A DNA stretch of 17,043 bases from Gammaproteobacteria bacterium. Its GTDB lineage: Bacteria > Pseudomonadota > Gammaproteobacteria > Steroidobacterales > Steroidobacteraceae. The translations under genes were made by a program, and so were the position numbers. The stretch covers positions 1 to 17,043 of the forward strand of contig JASHVF010000389.1 in the NCBI GenBank assembly GCA_030039615.1, in the 5' to 3' direction. This document shows positions 8,401-14,506 of the stretch, one piece after another; the stretch's first letter is position 1, and each line of letters begins with the position of its first letter. The notes under the pieces were generated by a model. It searched no databases. It was not told where the DNA came from and saw only the letters and a list, made by a program, of their open reading frames with translations.

Positions 8401-8713
8401 AGGGGGCGACCGCGATTGCACCGATCGACTGGGTCGGCTGCCGATCGAAGATCGGCTGCCAGGTGCGCCCGGCATCGTCGCTCTTCCAGACCCCTCCATT
8501 GACGGCGCCGACGTAGAAGACGTTCGGCTGCGAGGCGACGCCGCTGACCGCCCGCGTGCGCCCGCCGCGCGTCGGCCCGATCATGCGCCAGGCGAGATCG
8601 GCATAGGCGCCGGCGGCCGGCTGCTGCGCCGGCGCACCGTCCGCGACGATGGTGAGCGCTACCAGGATTGATAGCAGACCGGGGCCTGCAGAAAGCACCG
8701 CGCTGGGTCGCAC
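5471..8713 (-). CDS. Exported Asp-box (BNR) beta-propeller protein, sortilin/VPS10-like (1080 aa), paralogue B
   Basis: This is a paralogue of the Asp-box gene at 1404-4658. The motif GGVWKS falls at residues 73-78 in both proteins, and both share QSIGAIAV, YHVS and the closing ATHGR-x-x-W-x-x-DDI (from residue 721 here). About 11 Asp-boxes are visible, including KSDDAGRTW, RSADGGRTW, KSTDGGSSW, RTNDGGMTW and RTHDGGRTW. The N-terminus has a hydrophobic core LLSILVALTIVA then GAPAQQ, consistent with a signal peptide. The two cysteines (422 and 432) lie ten apart and could form a disulfide. After the propellers come an Ig-like LPGSYRVRL segment, a helical region, a Pro/Ala linker (about residues 980-1000) and an acidic end. 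The start is GTG 8713 with GAGG 9 nt upstream. It is first of the exported three-gene block. Structure class is secure, activity unknown. Confidence 0.9.
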   Translation of the reverse strand: MRPSAVLSAGPGLLSILVALTIVADGAPAQQPAAGAYADLAWRMIGPTRGGRTRAVSGVASQPNVFYVGAVNGGVWKSDDAGRTWQPIFDRQPTQSIGAIAVAPSDPNIVYVASGEGLRRPDLSVGDGVYRSADGGRTWTHGGLADGQQIPELAVDPRDPNHLFAAVLGHPYGPNAERGIYRSRDGGASWERVLYKDADTGGSAIALDPLHPDVVYAALWQSRLGPWEDKNEFEGTNGGLFKSTDGGSSWKQLTAGLPDKLTQINFSIAASDPRRIYAIAATTEPGDYSSAAGLGVYRSDDAGEHWARITDDPRAALRIGGGDLTVLRVDPANADVVYSMGIVTMKSVDGGRSWVPLRGAPGGDDYQNMWISPADSRILALVSDQGAVISVNGGASWSSWLNQPTAQLYHVSAAPTFPYRVCSGQQESGSVCIATRGNDGSITDREWHPVGAIEYGYVAPDPLDPDVIYGAGRTEVSKYHWSTGQVQNVTPVPVRAQDVRADRTEPLVYSPLDPHLLYYGINRLYRTNDGGMTWTAISPDLSRAAGSLPASVATQHPKGAEQQRGVIYALAPSPRSIDTLWAGTDDGLVWVTRDGGAHWSDVTPPELTPWSKVTQVEASHFDADSAYVSVSRLRIDDLHPLLYRTHDGGRTWQSLAAGLPADAPVNAVREDPIRKGLLFAATEKAVWLSFDDGDHWDSLQLNLPHTSMRDLLIHDEDLVVATHGRSFWVLDDISRLRQLGSAPMREAVLFRPAAAWRVHRSTWTDTPIPPDEPLAANPPAGAVIEYFLPHDAKRPATLEVLDDSGNLVRRYSSDDPPDPTAEELARELIPAYWLKPPQLLPASAGMHRWVWNLRYAAPLATEHGYPISAVPHATPRLPEGPLALPGSYRVRLTVDGHRLEQPLTLKMDPRVQLPAGALADQLHLATELARLLTESSQALRGAQSEQAQLEALKPSGGVAQSVTAYRTRLTALLEAADQKAAGAPPPAAPPPAAPPPPLLPEVQGHINGLYAELLRGDAPPTAAQLAATAAARESLAGLLVDWRRLQADLPDLNRQLKAAGLAPVRADLAPPRDVNAADED
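5727..5770. repeat. 15-bp tandem repeat (about 2.9 copies) encoding a Pro/Ala linker
   Basis: GGCGGCGGGGCTGCC is present twice without change (5727-5741 and 5742-5756), followed by a degenerate third copy to 5770. Read on the minus strand each unit encodes five residues of the PPPAA pattern, so copy-number changes would lengthen or shorten the linker without breaking the frame. It lies late in the 5471-8713 gene, between two helical segments of the C-terminal region. Confidence 0.75.
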
Positions 8714-8755
8714 TGGGGAGTCCTCGGCTGGTTATTTTGAGCGCGCACGATACAC

Positions 8756-8789
8756 CGCCGGCGCGCGAAGCGAAAATTCGCGCGCGGCG
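8756..8789. promoter_or_regulatory. Strong GC hairpin between the DUF6165 gene and the Asp-box gene
   Basis: Arms CGCCG-G-CGCGCGAA (8756-8769) and TTCGCGCG-CGGCG (8777-8789) pair over 13 bp with one bulged G and a 7-nt loop (8770-8776). It begins 9 nt beyond the DUF6165 stop on the minus strand and lies about 40 nt before the GTG of the next gene. No T-run follows on either strand, so a standard intrinsic terminator is not supported. It could weaken read-through, protect an mRNA end, or mark the boundary between two transcription units. I see no convincing sigma-70 promoter in the remaining 40 bp. Confidence 0.5.
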
Positions 8790-8798
8790 CCGCCGGCT

Positions 8799-9191
8799 CT
8801 AGCGGTACTGCCTGTAGGATTTTTCCTCGACGATGCGCGAGCCGAGCTGCGCGTTGATGCGCTTCTTGATGCTGGCGCGTTCGTCGTTCGACACGTACAC
8901 CGCGCGCGCCAGCTCGATGAAGTCGCGGTCGAAGGTCTGCTTCGCCTCCTTGTCGCGAATGCGGTCCTCGATGTCCCACAGCCGCTCGTTGACCCGCTGC
9001 AGGGCGTGCTCGTCCTGAGCGAGCGCGCGCGCGGCGCAGCCGGAATCCTTCCAGGTCGCCTCGAGCAGCGCGAGCTCGAGTTTCACGTTGGCGAGCTTGG
9101 CGGCATCGAGGATCCGTGCCGCCTTGATGCGCAGGATCGTGATCTTGTCGAGCAGCTCGCCCGGAGAGACCGGCACCAGGATGTCACTCAT
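8799..9191 (-). CDS. DUF6165 family protein (130 aa)
   Basis: This is a soluble protein without signal peptide or membrane segment. Its N-terminal SDILVPVSPGELLDKITILR is the pattern I associate with DUF6165, an uncharacterised family often found beside LPS or other glycosyltransferase genes. The rest is predicted largely helical and charged (for example RVNERLWDIEDRIRDKE and a basic end IKKRINAQLG). ATG 9191 overlaps the stop of the glycosyltransferase gene as ATGA, and a ribosome-binding sequence AGGA lies about 9 nt upstream inside that gene, so the two are probably translationally coupled. This points to a function tied to the glycosyltransferase, for example a partner or modulator, but no biochemical role can be read from the sequence. 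Confidence 0.8.
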   Translation of the reverse strand: MSDILVPVSPGELLDKITILRIKAARILDAAKLANVKLELALLEATWKDSGCAARALAQDEHALQRVNERLWDIEDRIRDKEAKQTFDRDFIELARAVYVSNDERASIKKRINAQLGSRIVEEKSYRQYR

Positions 9192-10240
9192 GGGCGCGAT
9201 CCTAGCAACTCATCGAGCCGCGCGGCGACTTCCTCGACCTGGATCAGGTCCATGACCCCCGTTTCCTCGATCTTGTGCCCCCAGGGGAGCTCCTGCGGCT
9301 CGCAGCCACGGAAGGCGCGTGCCGCGCGCGCATACGCGTCGACGCACCAGCGCCGCGAGAGGTAGGGCCCGCTGCGCGCCGGGTTGGTTGCGGCATAGAG
9401 CCCGATCACCGGCGTCCCGACCGTGGTCGCCATGTGCACGGGACCTGAGTCGGGGCTCACCAGCACAGTCGCGCGCGCGAGCAACGCGAGCAGCTCCGGC
9501 AGCGTGTCCTGGCCGATCTGGTTGACGACCGCGGCGCCGGCGGCGGCGGCGATCTCGGCGCCGCTGCGCCGCTCGATCTCGCTGGGACCGCCGGCGAGGA
9601 TCACCCGCATGCCATGCCGCTCGGCGGCGTAGCGCGCCAGCGCCGCGTAGCGCTCGGCGCGCCAGTTGCGCCGCGTGTGGCTCGAGCACGGACTGATCAC
9701 CAGCGTCGGTTGCGCATCCGGTATCAGCCGCTCGCCGTAGGCGCGCGCCGCCGCGGGCAGCGGCAGGTCCCAGCGCAGCAGCCGCTCGTGGATGCCGAGC
9801 GCGGCGGGGAAGCCGAACAGGCTGTCCTGCACGTGCTCGCGCGACTGCGCGGCGATACGGCTGTTGGTGAACAGCCACTGCAGCTCGCGCGCGCGCGGCC
9901 GGTCGAAGCCGAGCTTGATGGCGGCCGGCACCAGCAGCGCCACCAGGCTGGCGCGCAGCGCGACTTGCATGTGCAGCAGCACGTCGAAGCGGCGGCCGGC
10001 GAGGCGCGCGCGCAGGGCGCGCCGCGCGGCGAGTCCTGCGCGCTTGTCCACGGTGATAAACTCGATGCCTTCGATGAGGCTCACGAGGCGCGCTTCGCTC
10101 CGCCCCACGATCCAGGTCAGCTGCGTCGCCGGCCAGGCCTGCTGCAGGGTGCGCACGATCGGCACGACGTGGCAGGTATCACCGATCGCCGACAGTCTGA
10201 GGATGCAGAGACTGCGCGGCGGTTCGGCAAGAGGCAGCAT
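9188..10240 (-). CDS. Glycosyltransferase family 9 protein, heptosyltransferase-like (LPS core)
   Basis: The GT-B fold of family GT9 is recognisable. The N-terminal strand-loop LCILRLSAIGD carries Asp21 at the position of the catalytic Asp of WaaC (Asp13 in E. coli). In the C-terminal domain VISPCSSHTRRNW (from about 181) and SPDSGPVHMATTVGTPVIG (262-280) hold the ADP-heptose binding loop; most members have D-T/S-G-x-x-H here. It would act at the cytoplasmic face of the inner membrane, adding a sugar, most likely heptose, to the LPS inner core. Length (350 aa) fits the family. Whether it is heptosyltransferase I, II or another GT9 cannot be decided. ATG 10240 has no visible Shine-Dalgarno sequence. 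It diverges from the Kdo kinase gene by 15 bp and overlaps the DUF6165 gene by 4 bp. Confidence 0.88.
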   Translation of the reverse strand: MLPLAEPPRSLCILRLSAIGDTCHVVPIVRTLQQAWPATQLTWIVGRSEARLVSLIEGIEFITVDKRAGLAARRALRARLAGRRFDVLLHMQVALRASLVALLVPAAIKLGFDRPRARELQWLFTNSRIAAQSREHVQDSLFGFPAALGIHERLLRWDLPLPAAARAYGERLIPDAQPTLVISPCSSHTRRNWRAERYAALARYAAERHGMRVILAGGPSEIERRSGAEIAAAAGAAVVNQIGQDTLPELLALLARATVLVSPDSGPVHMATTVGTPVIGLYAATNPARSGPYLSRRWCVDAYARAARAFRGCEPQELPWGHKIEETGVMDLIQVEEVAARLDELLGSRP

Positions 10241-10255
10241 GATGGAGTCAGGTTT
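10241..10255. promoter_or_regulatory. 15-bp divergent intergenic gap between the GT9 gene and kdkA
   Basis: Only 15 bp separate the two divergent start codons. The plus-strand sequence holds GGAG (10244-10247), 8 nt before GTG 10256, which serves kdkA. The minus strand shows no ribosome-binding site for the GT9 gene. There is no room for promoters, so each transcript must start inside the opposite gene, or the GT9 message may be leaderless. Confidence 0.6.
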
Positions 10256-11029
10256 GTGACGGAGCGCTGGGCGCTCGGCCCGGAAGTGAAACGCGAGGCC
10301 CTGCCGCGCGGCGCCATGCTATATGACGCCTCCCGCGTGAGCAATTTGCAGGGCGACTGGTTCACGCCCGCACACTGGCAGTCGCTCGGCGGGATCGAAA
10401 GCGCCGCGAGCGGCCGTGGCGCCGCCTACTACGTGAGCGCCGCCGGCAGGCGCTACGTGCTGCGTCGCTACCGCCGCGGCGGACTCGCGGCGCGCGTCTC
10501 GGCCGAGCGCTACGCATGGTGGGGCGAGAACCAGACGCGCCCGTTCGCGGAGTGGCAGCTCACCTACAGCCTGCACCGCGCGGGGCTGCCGGTGCCGGCG
10601 CCGATCGCGGCGCACTACCGGCGCGCCGGCCTCACCTATACGGGCGAGATCATCACCGAGCGCCTCGCCACCGTCGGCTCGCTCGCCGAGTGCCTCGGCA
10701 CCGGCGCGCTCTCGATCCTCACCTGGATCTCGATCGGACGCTGCATCCGCCGCTTTCACGATCTCGGCGTGTGCCACGCCGATCTCAATGCGCAGAACAT
10801 TCTTCTCAGCGAGGAGGGCGTGTACCTCATCGACTTCGACCGCTGTCAGCTGCGCAGCCCCGGCCTGTGGCGCGATGCGAACCTGGTGCGGCTGCGCCGC
10901 TCGCTCGAGAAGCTCACCTGGGGATTGCCGCCGGAGCGCTTCGGCGAAGCCGACTGGCACGGGCTGCTGGACGGCTATCGCCAGTCCTCGGGCAGCCCCG
11001 GCTCCGAGCCGGCCGCGGCTGAAGGCTGA
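10256..11029 (+). CDS. kdkA: 3-deoxy-D-manno-octulosonic acid (Kdo) kinase
   Basis: KdkA phosphorylates the Kdo residue attached to lipid A at O-4 and acts at the inner membrane during LPS inner-core assembly. The protein-kinase-like catalytic loop reads HADLNAQN (His174 to Asn181, with Asp176 as likely catalytic base), followed by the metal-binding LIDFDRC (Asp193). The family-typical ending SPGLWRDANLVRLRRSLEKL is present. Upstream, GAMLYDASR and WFTPAHWQ match the usual N-terminus. I chose GTG 10256 (257 aa) because GGAG lies 8 nt upstream; ATG 10316 would give 237 aa but lacks a site. The frame runs open far upstream of 10256, but that part is antisense to the GT9 gene. It is followed 5 bp later by waaA, a natural pairing because WaaA makes its substrate. 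Confidence 0.9.
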   Translation: MTERWALGPEVKREALPRGAMLYDASRVSNLQGDWFTPAHWQSLGGIESAASGRGAAYYVSAAGRRYVLRRYRRGGLAARVSAERYAWWGENQTRPFAEWQLTYSLHRAGLPVPAPIAAHYRRAGLTYTGEIITERLATVGSLAECLGTGALSILTWISIGRCIRRFHDLGVCHADLNAQNILLSEEGVYLIDFDRCQLRSPGLWRDANLVRLRRSLEKLTWGLPPERFGEADWHGLLDGYRQSSGSPGSEPAAAEG

Positions 11030-11034
11030 AGGTC

Positions 11035-12303
11035 TTGCGCCTCCTCTACCTGCTCGCCGTCTACCTCAGCGCGCCGCTGATCTCGGTCGTGTTCCTGTGG
11101 CGCGGCATCCGCGATCGCAGCTACTGGCGCAGCTTCGGCGAGCGCTGGGGATTCGGCACGCGCCGGCCGCCGCGCGGCGTATGGCTGCACGCCGTCTCGG
11201 TCGGCGAGGTGCAGGCGTGTGCGCCGCTGGTCGGCGCGTTGAGCCGCCGGCATCCGCAGCTGCCGCTCACGGTGACGACCTTCACGCCGACCGGCGCGGC
11301 ACGCGCTCGCGCACTCGTCGGCAACGTCGCCGATGTGCGCTACGTGCCCTTCGATCTGCCGGGCGCGGTGCGCCGCTTCCTCAGGCGGGTCGAGCCGCAG
11401 CTGGCGGTCATCTTCGAGACGGAGCTCTGGCCCAATCTGTACCGCGAATGCCGCCGGCGGCGCATACCGCTGGTGCTGGCGAGCGCGCGCCTCTCGGAGC
11501 GCTCGCTCGGCCGTTACCGGCGCCTCGGCGCGCTGTTCACCGACGCGGTGTCGAGCGCCTCGATCGTCGCCGCCCAGGGCGAGGGCGATGCCGCACGCTT
11601 CCGGGCGCTCGGTGCCGCGGCAGCCAGCACCCACGTGACCGGCAATCTCAAATTCGACTTCGAGCTGCCGGAAGGGCTCGCCGCGCGCGGGCGGCGCTTG
11701 CGCGAGGAGTATGCGCGCGGGCGTCCGTTGTGGGTCGCCGGCAGCACGCACCAGGGGGAGGAGGCGGCGGTGCTCGAGGCGCAGCGCCTGGTGCGCGCAA
11801 GTCACGCAGACGCCCTGGTGGTGATTGCGCCGCGGCACCCGGCGCGCTTCGCGGCGGTGGCGCAGCAGCTCGCTGCCGCCGGAGTGAGCTACGTGCGCCG
11901 CTCGGACGGGGAGGGCGCGGCCGGGACGGCCGCGGCCGAGGTGCTGCTGCTCGACTCGCTCGGCGAGCTGCTCGAGTTCTATGCGGCGGCCGACGTCGCC
12001 TTCGTCGGCGGCAGCCTGGTGCCGGTAGGCGGCCACAACCTGCTCGAGCCGGCCGCGCTCGGCGTGGCGACCCTCACCGGGCCGCACAACTTCAACGGGG
12101 CCGAGGTGGCGCGGCTGCTGACGGCACGCGGCGCCGCGGCCGTCGTCGCCAGCCCGCAGGAGCTCGGCGCGCGTGTCAGCGCGCTGCTCGCCGATCGCGC
12201 GGAACGCGAGCGCATCGGCGCTCTCGGCAGGGACTCGGTGGAGGCGAGCCGCGGTGCGCTGGCGCGGCTGCTCGGGCTGATAGAGCCGTTGCTGGCTGGT
12301 TAG
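11035..12303 (+). CDS. waaA: Kdo transferase (lipid IVA 3-deoxy-D-manno-octulosonic acid transferase)
   Basis: WaaA transfers Kdo from CMP-Kdo to lipid IVA at the cytoplasmic face of the inner membrane. The N-terminus MRLLYLLAVYLSAPLISVVF is the usual membrane-anchoring helix (the first codon is TTG). HAVSVGE contains Glu58, equivalent to the catalytic Glu31 of the Aquifex enzyme. Further family motifs are FETELWPNL, GNLKFD, AGSTHQGEE, APRHPAR and GGSLVPVGGHNLLEP (325-339). Length 422 aa is normal. No ATG lies near the N-terminal motif; TTG 11035 has GAAGG 9 nt upstream. It lies 5 bp after kdkA on the same strand. A Kdo kinase beside it suggests a WaaA that adds a single Kdo, as in Haemophilus, but this is inferred from context and not visible in the protein itself. 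Confidence 0.95.
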   Translation: MRLLYLLAVYLSAPLISVVFLWRGIRDRSYWRSFGERWGFGTRRPPRGVWLHAVSVGEVQACAPLVGALSRRHPQLPLTVTTFTPTGAARARALVGNVADVRYVPFDLPGAVRRFLRRVEPQLAVIFETELWPNLYRECRRRRIPLVLASARLSERSLGRYRRLGALFTDAVSSASIVAAQGEGDAARFRALGAAAASTHVTGNLKFDFELPEGLAARGRRLREEYARGRPLWVAGSTHQGEEAAVLEAQRLVRASHADALVVIAPRHPARFAAVAQQLAAAGVSYVRRSDGEGAAGTAAAEVLLLDSLGELLEFYAAADVAFVGGSLVPVGGHNLLEPAALGVATLTGPHNFNGAEVARLLTARGAAAVVASPQELGARVSALLADRAERERIGALGRDSVEASRGALARLLGLIEPLLAG

Positions 12304-12329
12304 GTTTTTGCCGGCTGCGCGGCGCTGCG

Positions 12330-13829
12330 TCAGCGGTTCAGGCCGCCCTGCGGCTTGGGCGGCGATGTGCTCTCGCTCGGTGGCACGGTCGGCCGGAGCG
12401 TCTCCGGCGTTTCTATCGCGGGCGAGGTCGGCGCGCTGGTCGTGAGCCAGGTGTTGACGGTGTCGAGCTCGGGCCGGTCGAGGGTGCCGGCTGCCAGGCG
12501 CAGCGTCAGTACGCTCACGATGTAGTCGTAGCGCGCGACCGCGAAGTTGGTCTGCGCCTGCACCAGGTTGCGCCGCGCGTTGAGCACGTCGACCGAGGTG
12601 CGCGTGCCGACCTCGTAGCCCGCCTCGGTGGCCTTGAGCGCCGTCTCATTGGACTCGAGCGCCTGGCGCAGCGCCTGCACGTGCGCGATGCCGCTGATGA
12701 CGCCGAGATAGGCGTCGCGCGCCTGGCGCTCGGTGGCGCGCGAGCTCTGCACCACGCCCTCCTTGGCCGCAATCCACAGGTACTCGGCCTGGCGGACTTT
12801 CGACTGAGTGTAGCCGCCGGAGAACAGCGGCACCGTGAGCTCCAGCGTGATCTGCCGGTCGTTGACCTTGTTGTCGACGCCGTTGAAGGTCAGGCCCTCG
12901 ACGGTCTCGTCGGAGGTCTGGTAGGTGTAGGAGCGCCCGGCCGAGATGTCGAGCGACGGCAGGTGGCCGCCGACCGCGACCCTGACGTTATCGCGGGCGA
13001 TGTCCGCCGCCAGGCGGCTCGAGATGAGCGTCGGGTTCTGCTCGAGCGAGATGTCCACCCAGCGGCTCTCGTCGGCGGGCTCGGGGTTGAGCAGCGGCAT
13101 GTCGATGCCGGGCTTGGCGAGCCGGTCGTACTTCTCCCCGGTGATCTCCTGCAGCTGATCCTCGGAGGTCGCGAGTGCGCGCTTGTCGGCGATCACGGTC
13201 GCGGCCGCCGTGTCGCGCGCCGCCTTGGCATCCTCGACGTCGGTGATCGCGATCAGTCCCACGTCGAAGCGCGTGGTGGCCTGGTCCAGCTGCCGGGAGA
13301 TCGCCTCGAGCGCCGCCTGGTCGGCCTCGAGAGTGTCCTCGGCCGTGAGCACGTTGAAGTAGGCGGTCCCGACTCGGAGGATCAGCTGCTGCTCGGCGGC
13401 CTGGTAGGTCGCCTCGGCCTCCGCGACCTGGGCGCTCGCGGCCTTGAGCGTCATCCAGTTCGACCACGAGAAGACGTTCTGCTTGAGATTGAGACCCCAC
13501 GTCTTGGTGGTGGTGTCGACGGTATCGGGCTCGGGGATCACGATCAGCAGCGGCGGCCCGTTGGGATTCGCCGGATTGGTGATCGCGTTGATCGAGTCCT
13601 GGAAGCCCGACTGGTGGTCGCGGGTGACGCCTGCGGTGCCGTTGAGCTGCGGCAGCAGCGCCGCGATGGCCTGCGGCTTCGCCTCGCGGGCCGCGAGGCG
13701 GTTGGCATCCGCTTGACGGATCACGGGGTCGTTCTTCAGCGCATCCTCGAACACCCCCACGAGGTCCTTGGGCGCTGCCGGGCCGGCAAAGCCGGCGAGC
13801 AGGCAGGCAAGGATTGCGGCGCGCTTCAC
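12330..13829 (-). CDS. tolC: TolC family outer-membrane efflux/secretion channel protein
   Basis: TolC proteins form trimeric outer-membrane barrels with a long periplasmic alpha-helical tunnel serving type I secretion and multidrug efflux pumps. A signal peptide MKRAAILACLLAGFAGPAA is followed by two repeated OEP halves. Typical pieces are DPVIRQADANRLAAREA, SWSNWMTLKAASAQVAEAEA, LRVGTAYFNVLTAEDTL, RFDVGLIAITDVEDA, VPLFSGGYTQSKVRQAEY and GYEVGTRTSVDVLNARRNL, as in the TolC-type I secretion subfamily. The tail is Pro/Ser/Thr-rich. I chose GTG 13829 (499 aa) because the signal peptide begins there and AGGGA lies 9 nt upstream; the frame is open further to 14228 but that overlaps the methyltransferase gene. 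It lies 26 bp after that gene and 26 bp from the convergent waaA stop. No adaptor or inner-membrane pump gene is adjacent, so its partners are encoded elsewhere. Confidence 0.93.
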   Translation of the reverse strand: MKRAAILACLLAGFAGPAAPKDLVGVFEDALKNDPVIRQADANRLAAREAKPQAIAALLPQLNGTAGVTRDHQSGFQDSINAITNPANPNGPPLLIVIPEPDTVDTTTKTWGLNLKQNVFSWSNWMTLKAASAQVAEAEATYQAAEQQLILRVGTAYFNVLTAEDTLEADQAALEAISRQLDQATTRFDVGLIAITDVEDAKAARDTAAATVIADKRALATSEDQLQEITGEKYDRLAKPGIDMPLLNPEPADESRWVDISLEQNPTLISSRLAADIARDNVRVAVGGHLPSLDISAGRSYTYQTSDETVEGLTFNGVDNKVNDRQITLELTVPLFSGGYTQSKVRQAEYLWIAAKEGVVQSSRATERQARDAYLGVISGIAHVQALRQALESNETALKATEAGYEVGTRTSVDVLNARRNLVQAQTNFAVARYDYIVSVLTLRLAAGTLDRPELDTVNTWLTTSAPTSPAIETPETLRPTVPPSESTSPPKPQGGLNR

Positions 13830-13855
13830 GGCTGCGATTCCCTGCGACGCCGAGC

Positions 13856-14506
13856 TCAGAAGTGAAAGCGCGCCGGCCGCGGGGCGTTGACCAGCGGGTC
13901 GATCACGGTCTCGAACAGGCTGTCGGTGGCCCAGGCGGTCTCGCTGATGCGACGCACCAGCCGCGCCTCCATGACGGGTGCCTCCCCGACCACCATGAAC
14001 AGTCGGCCCCCGATCTCGAGCTGCTGCTCGAAGCGTGCGTCGTAGAGCGGCAGCGAGCCCGTCACGGCGATCGCGCCGTAGCGCTCGCCGCTCTCGGCTG
14101 CGAGCGCATCCGCGTTCACCACCTCGACGTCGCTCATGCCGAAGGCGGCCAGGTTGCGCGCCGCGAGGCCGGCGAGCTCGGCGTACAGCTCGAGGGTGCG
14201 CACCCGGGCACCGGCGGCGCGCAGGCACGCCGCCACGAACCCCGAGCCCGTCCCCACCTCGAGCGCCCGGGCGCCCGCGGCGGGCTCGAGCGCCTGCAGC
14301 AGGCGGCCGACGACGCTCGGGCGCAGCATGTGCTGCCCCTCGGGCAGCGGGACCTCGGCGTCGGCGTAGGCGCGGAAGCGCTGCGGCGGCGGTACGAAGG
14401 CCTCGCGCGGCACGCGGCGCAGCGTCCCGAGCACGCGCTCATCCAGCACATCCCAGGCCCGCACCTGTTGTTCGATCATCTGCTCGAGCGGCTCGGCCGG
14501 CTGCAT
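13856..14506 (-). CDS. Protein-L-isoaspartate O-methyltransferase-like protein (Pcm family, divergent)
   Basis: The fold is a class I SAM-dependent methyltransferase of the Pcm family: VPREAFVPP, then a PLPEGQHMLRP segment (53-63), the SAM-binding ALEVGTGSGFVA (residues 81-92) and the acidic strand RTLELY. True Pcm enzymes carry an LPIGxGQTISQP loop that holds the isoaspartyl substrate; here the QTISQP part reads QHMLRP, so the substrate site is altered and repair activity is doubtful. I prefer ATG 14506 (216 aa), with GGAG 7 nt upstream, over the in-frame GTG 14527, which would add seven residues. It is 26 bp upstream of the TolC gene on the same strand, an association that suggests co-expression rather than a shared reaction. 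Family is sure, specificity is not. Confidence 0.85.
   Translation of the reverse strand: MQPAEPLEQMIEQQVRAWDVLDERVLGTLRRVPREAFVPPPQRFRAYADAEVPLPEGQHMLRPSVVGRLLQALEPAAGARALEVGTGSGFVAACLRAAGARVRTLELYAELAGLAARNLAAFGMSDVEVVNADALAAESGERYGAIAVTGSLPLYDARFEQQLEIGGRLFMVVGEAPVMEARLVRRISETAWATDSLFETVIDPLVNAPRPARFHF

Noticed and set aside
1404..8713. Calling the two Asp-box proteins sialidases or glycoside hydrolases
   Set aside because: Asp-boxes are structural. No sialidase arginine triad or FRIP motif was seen, so an enzyme name is unsupported.
12304..12329. Intrinsic terminator between the convergent waaA and TolC genes
   Set aside because: A GCCG/CGGC mini-stem is present, but the T-run precedes it on the plus strand, so it is in the wrong order for either gene.
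10788..13865. Plus-strand open frame of 1025 codons
   Set aside because: It overlaps kdkA and waaA in another frame and runs antisense through the TolC gene. Its composition is Arg/Ala-rich and shows no domain.
13830..14228. Upstream extension of the TolC frame
   Set aside because: It overlaps the methyltransferase gene in another frame, and the signal peptide begins at GTG 13829.
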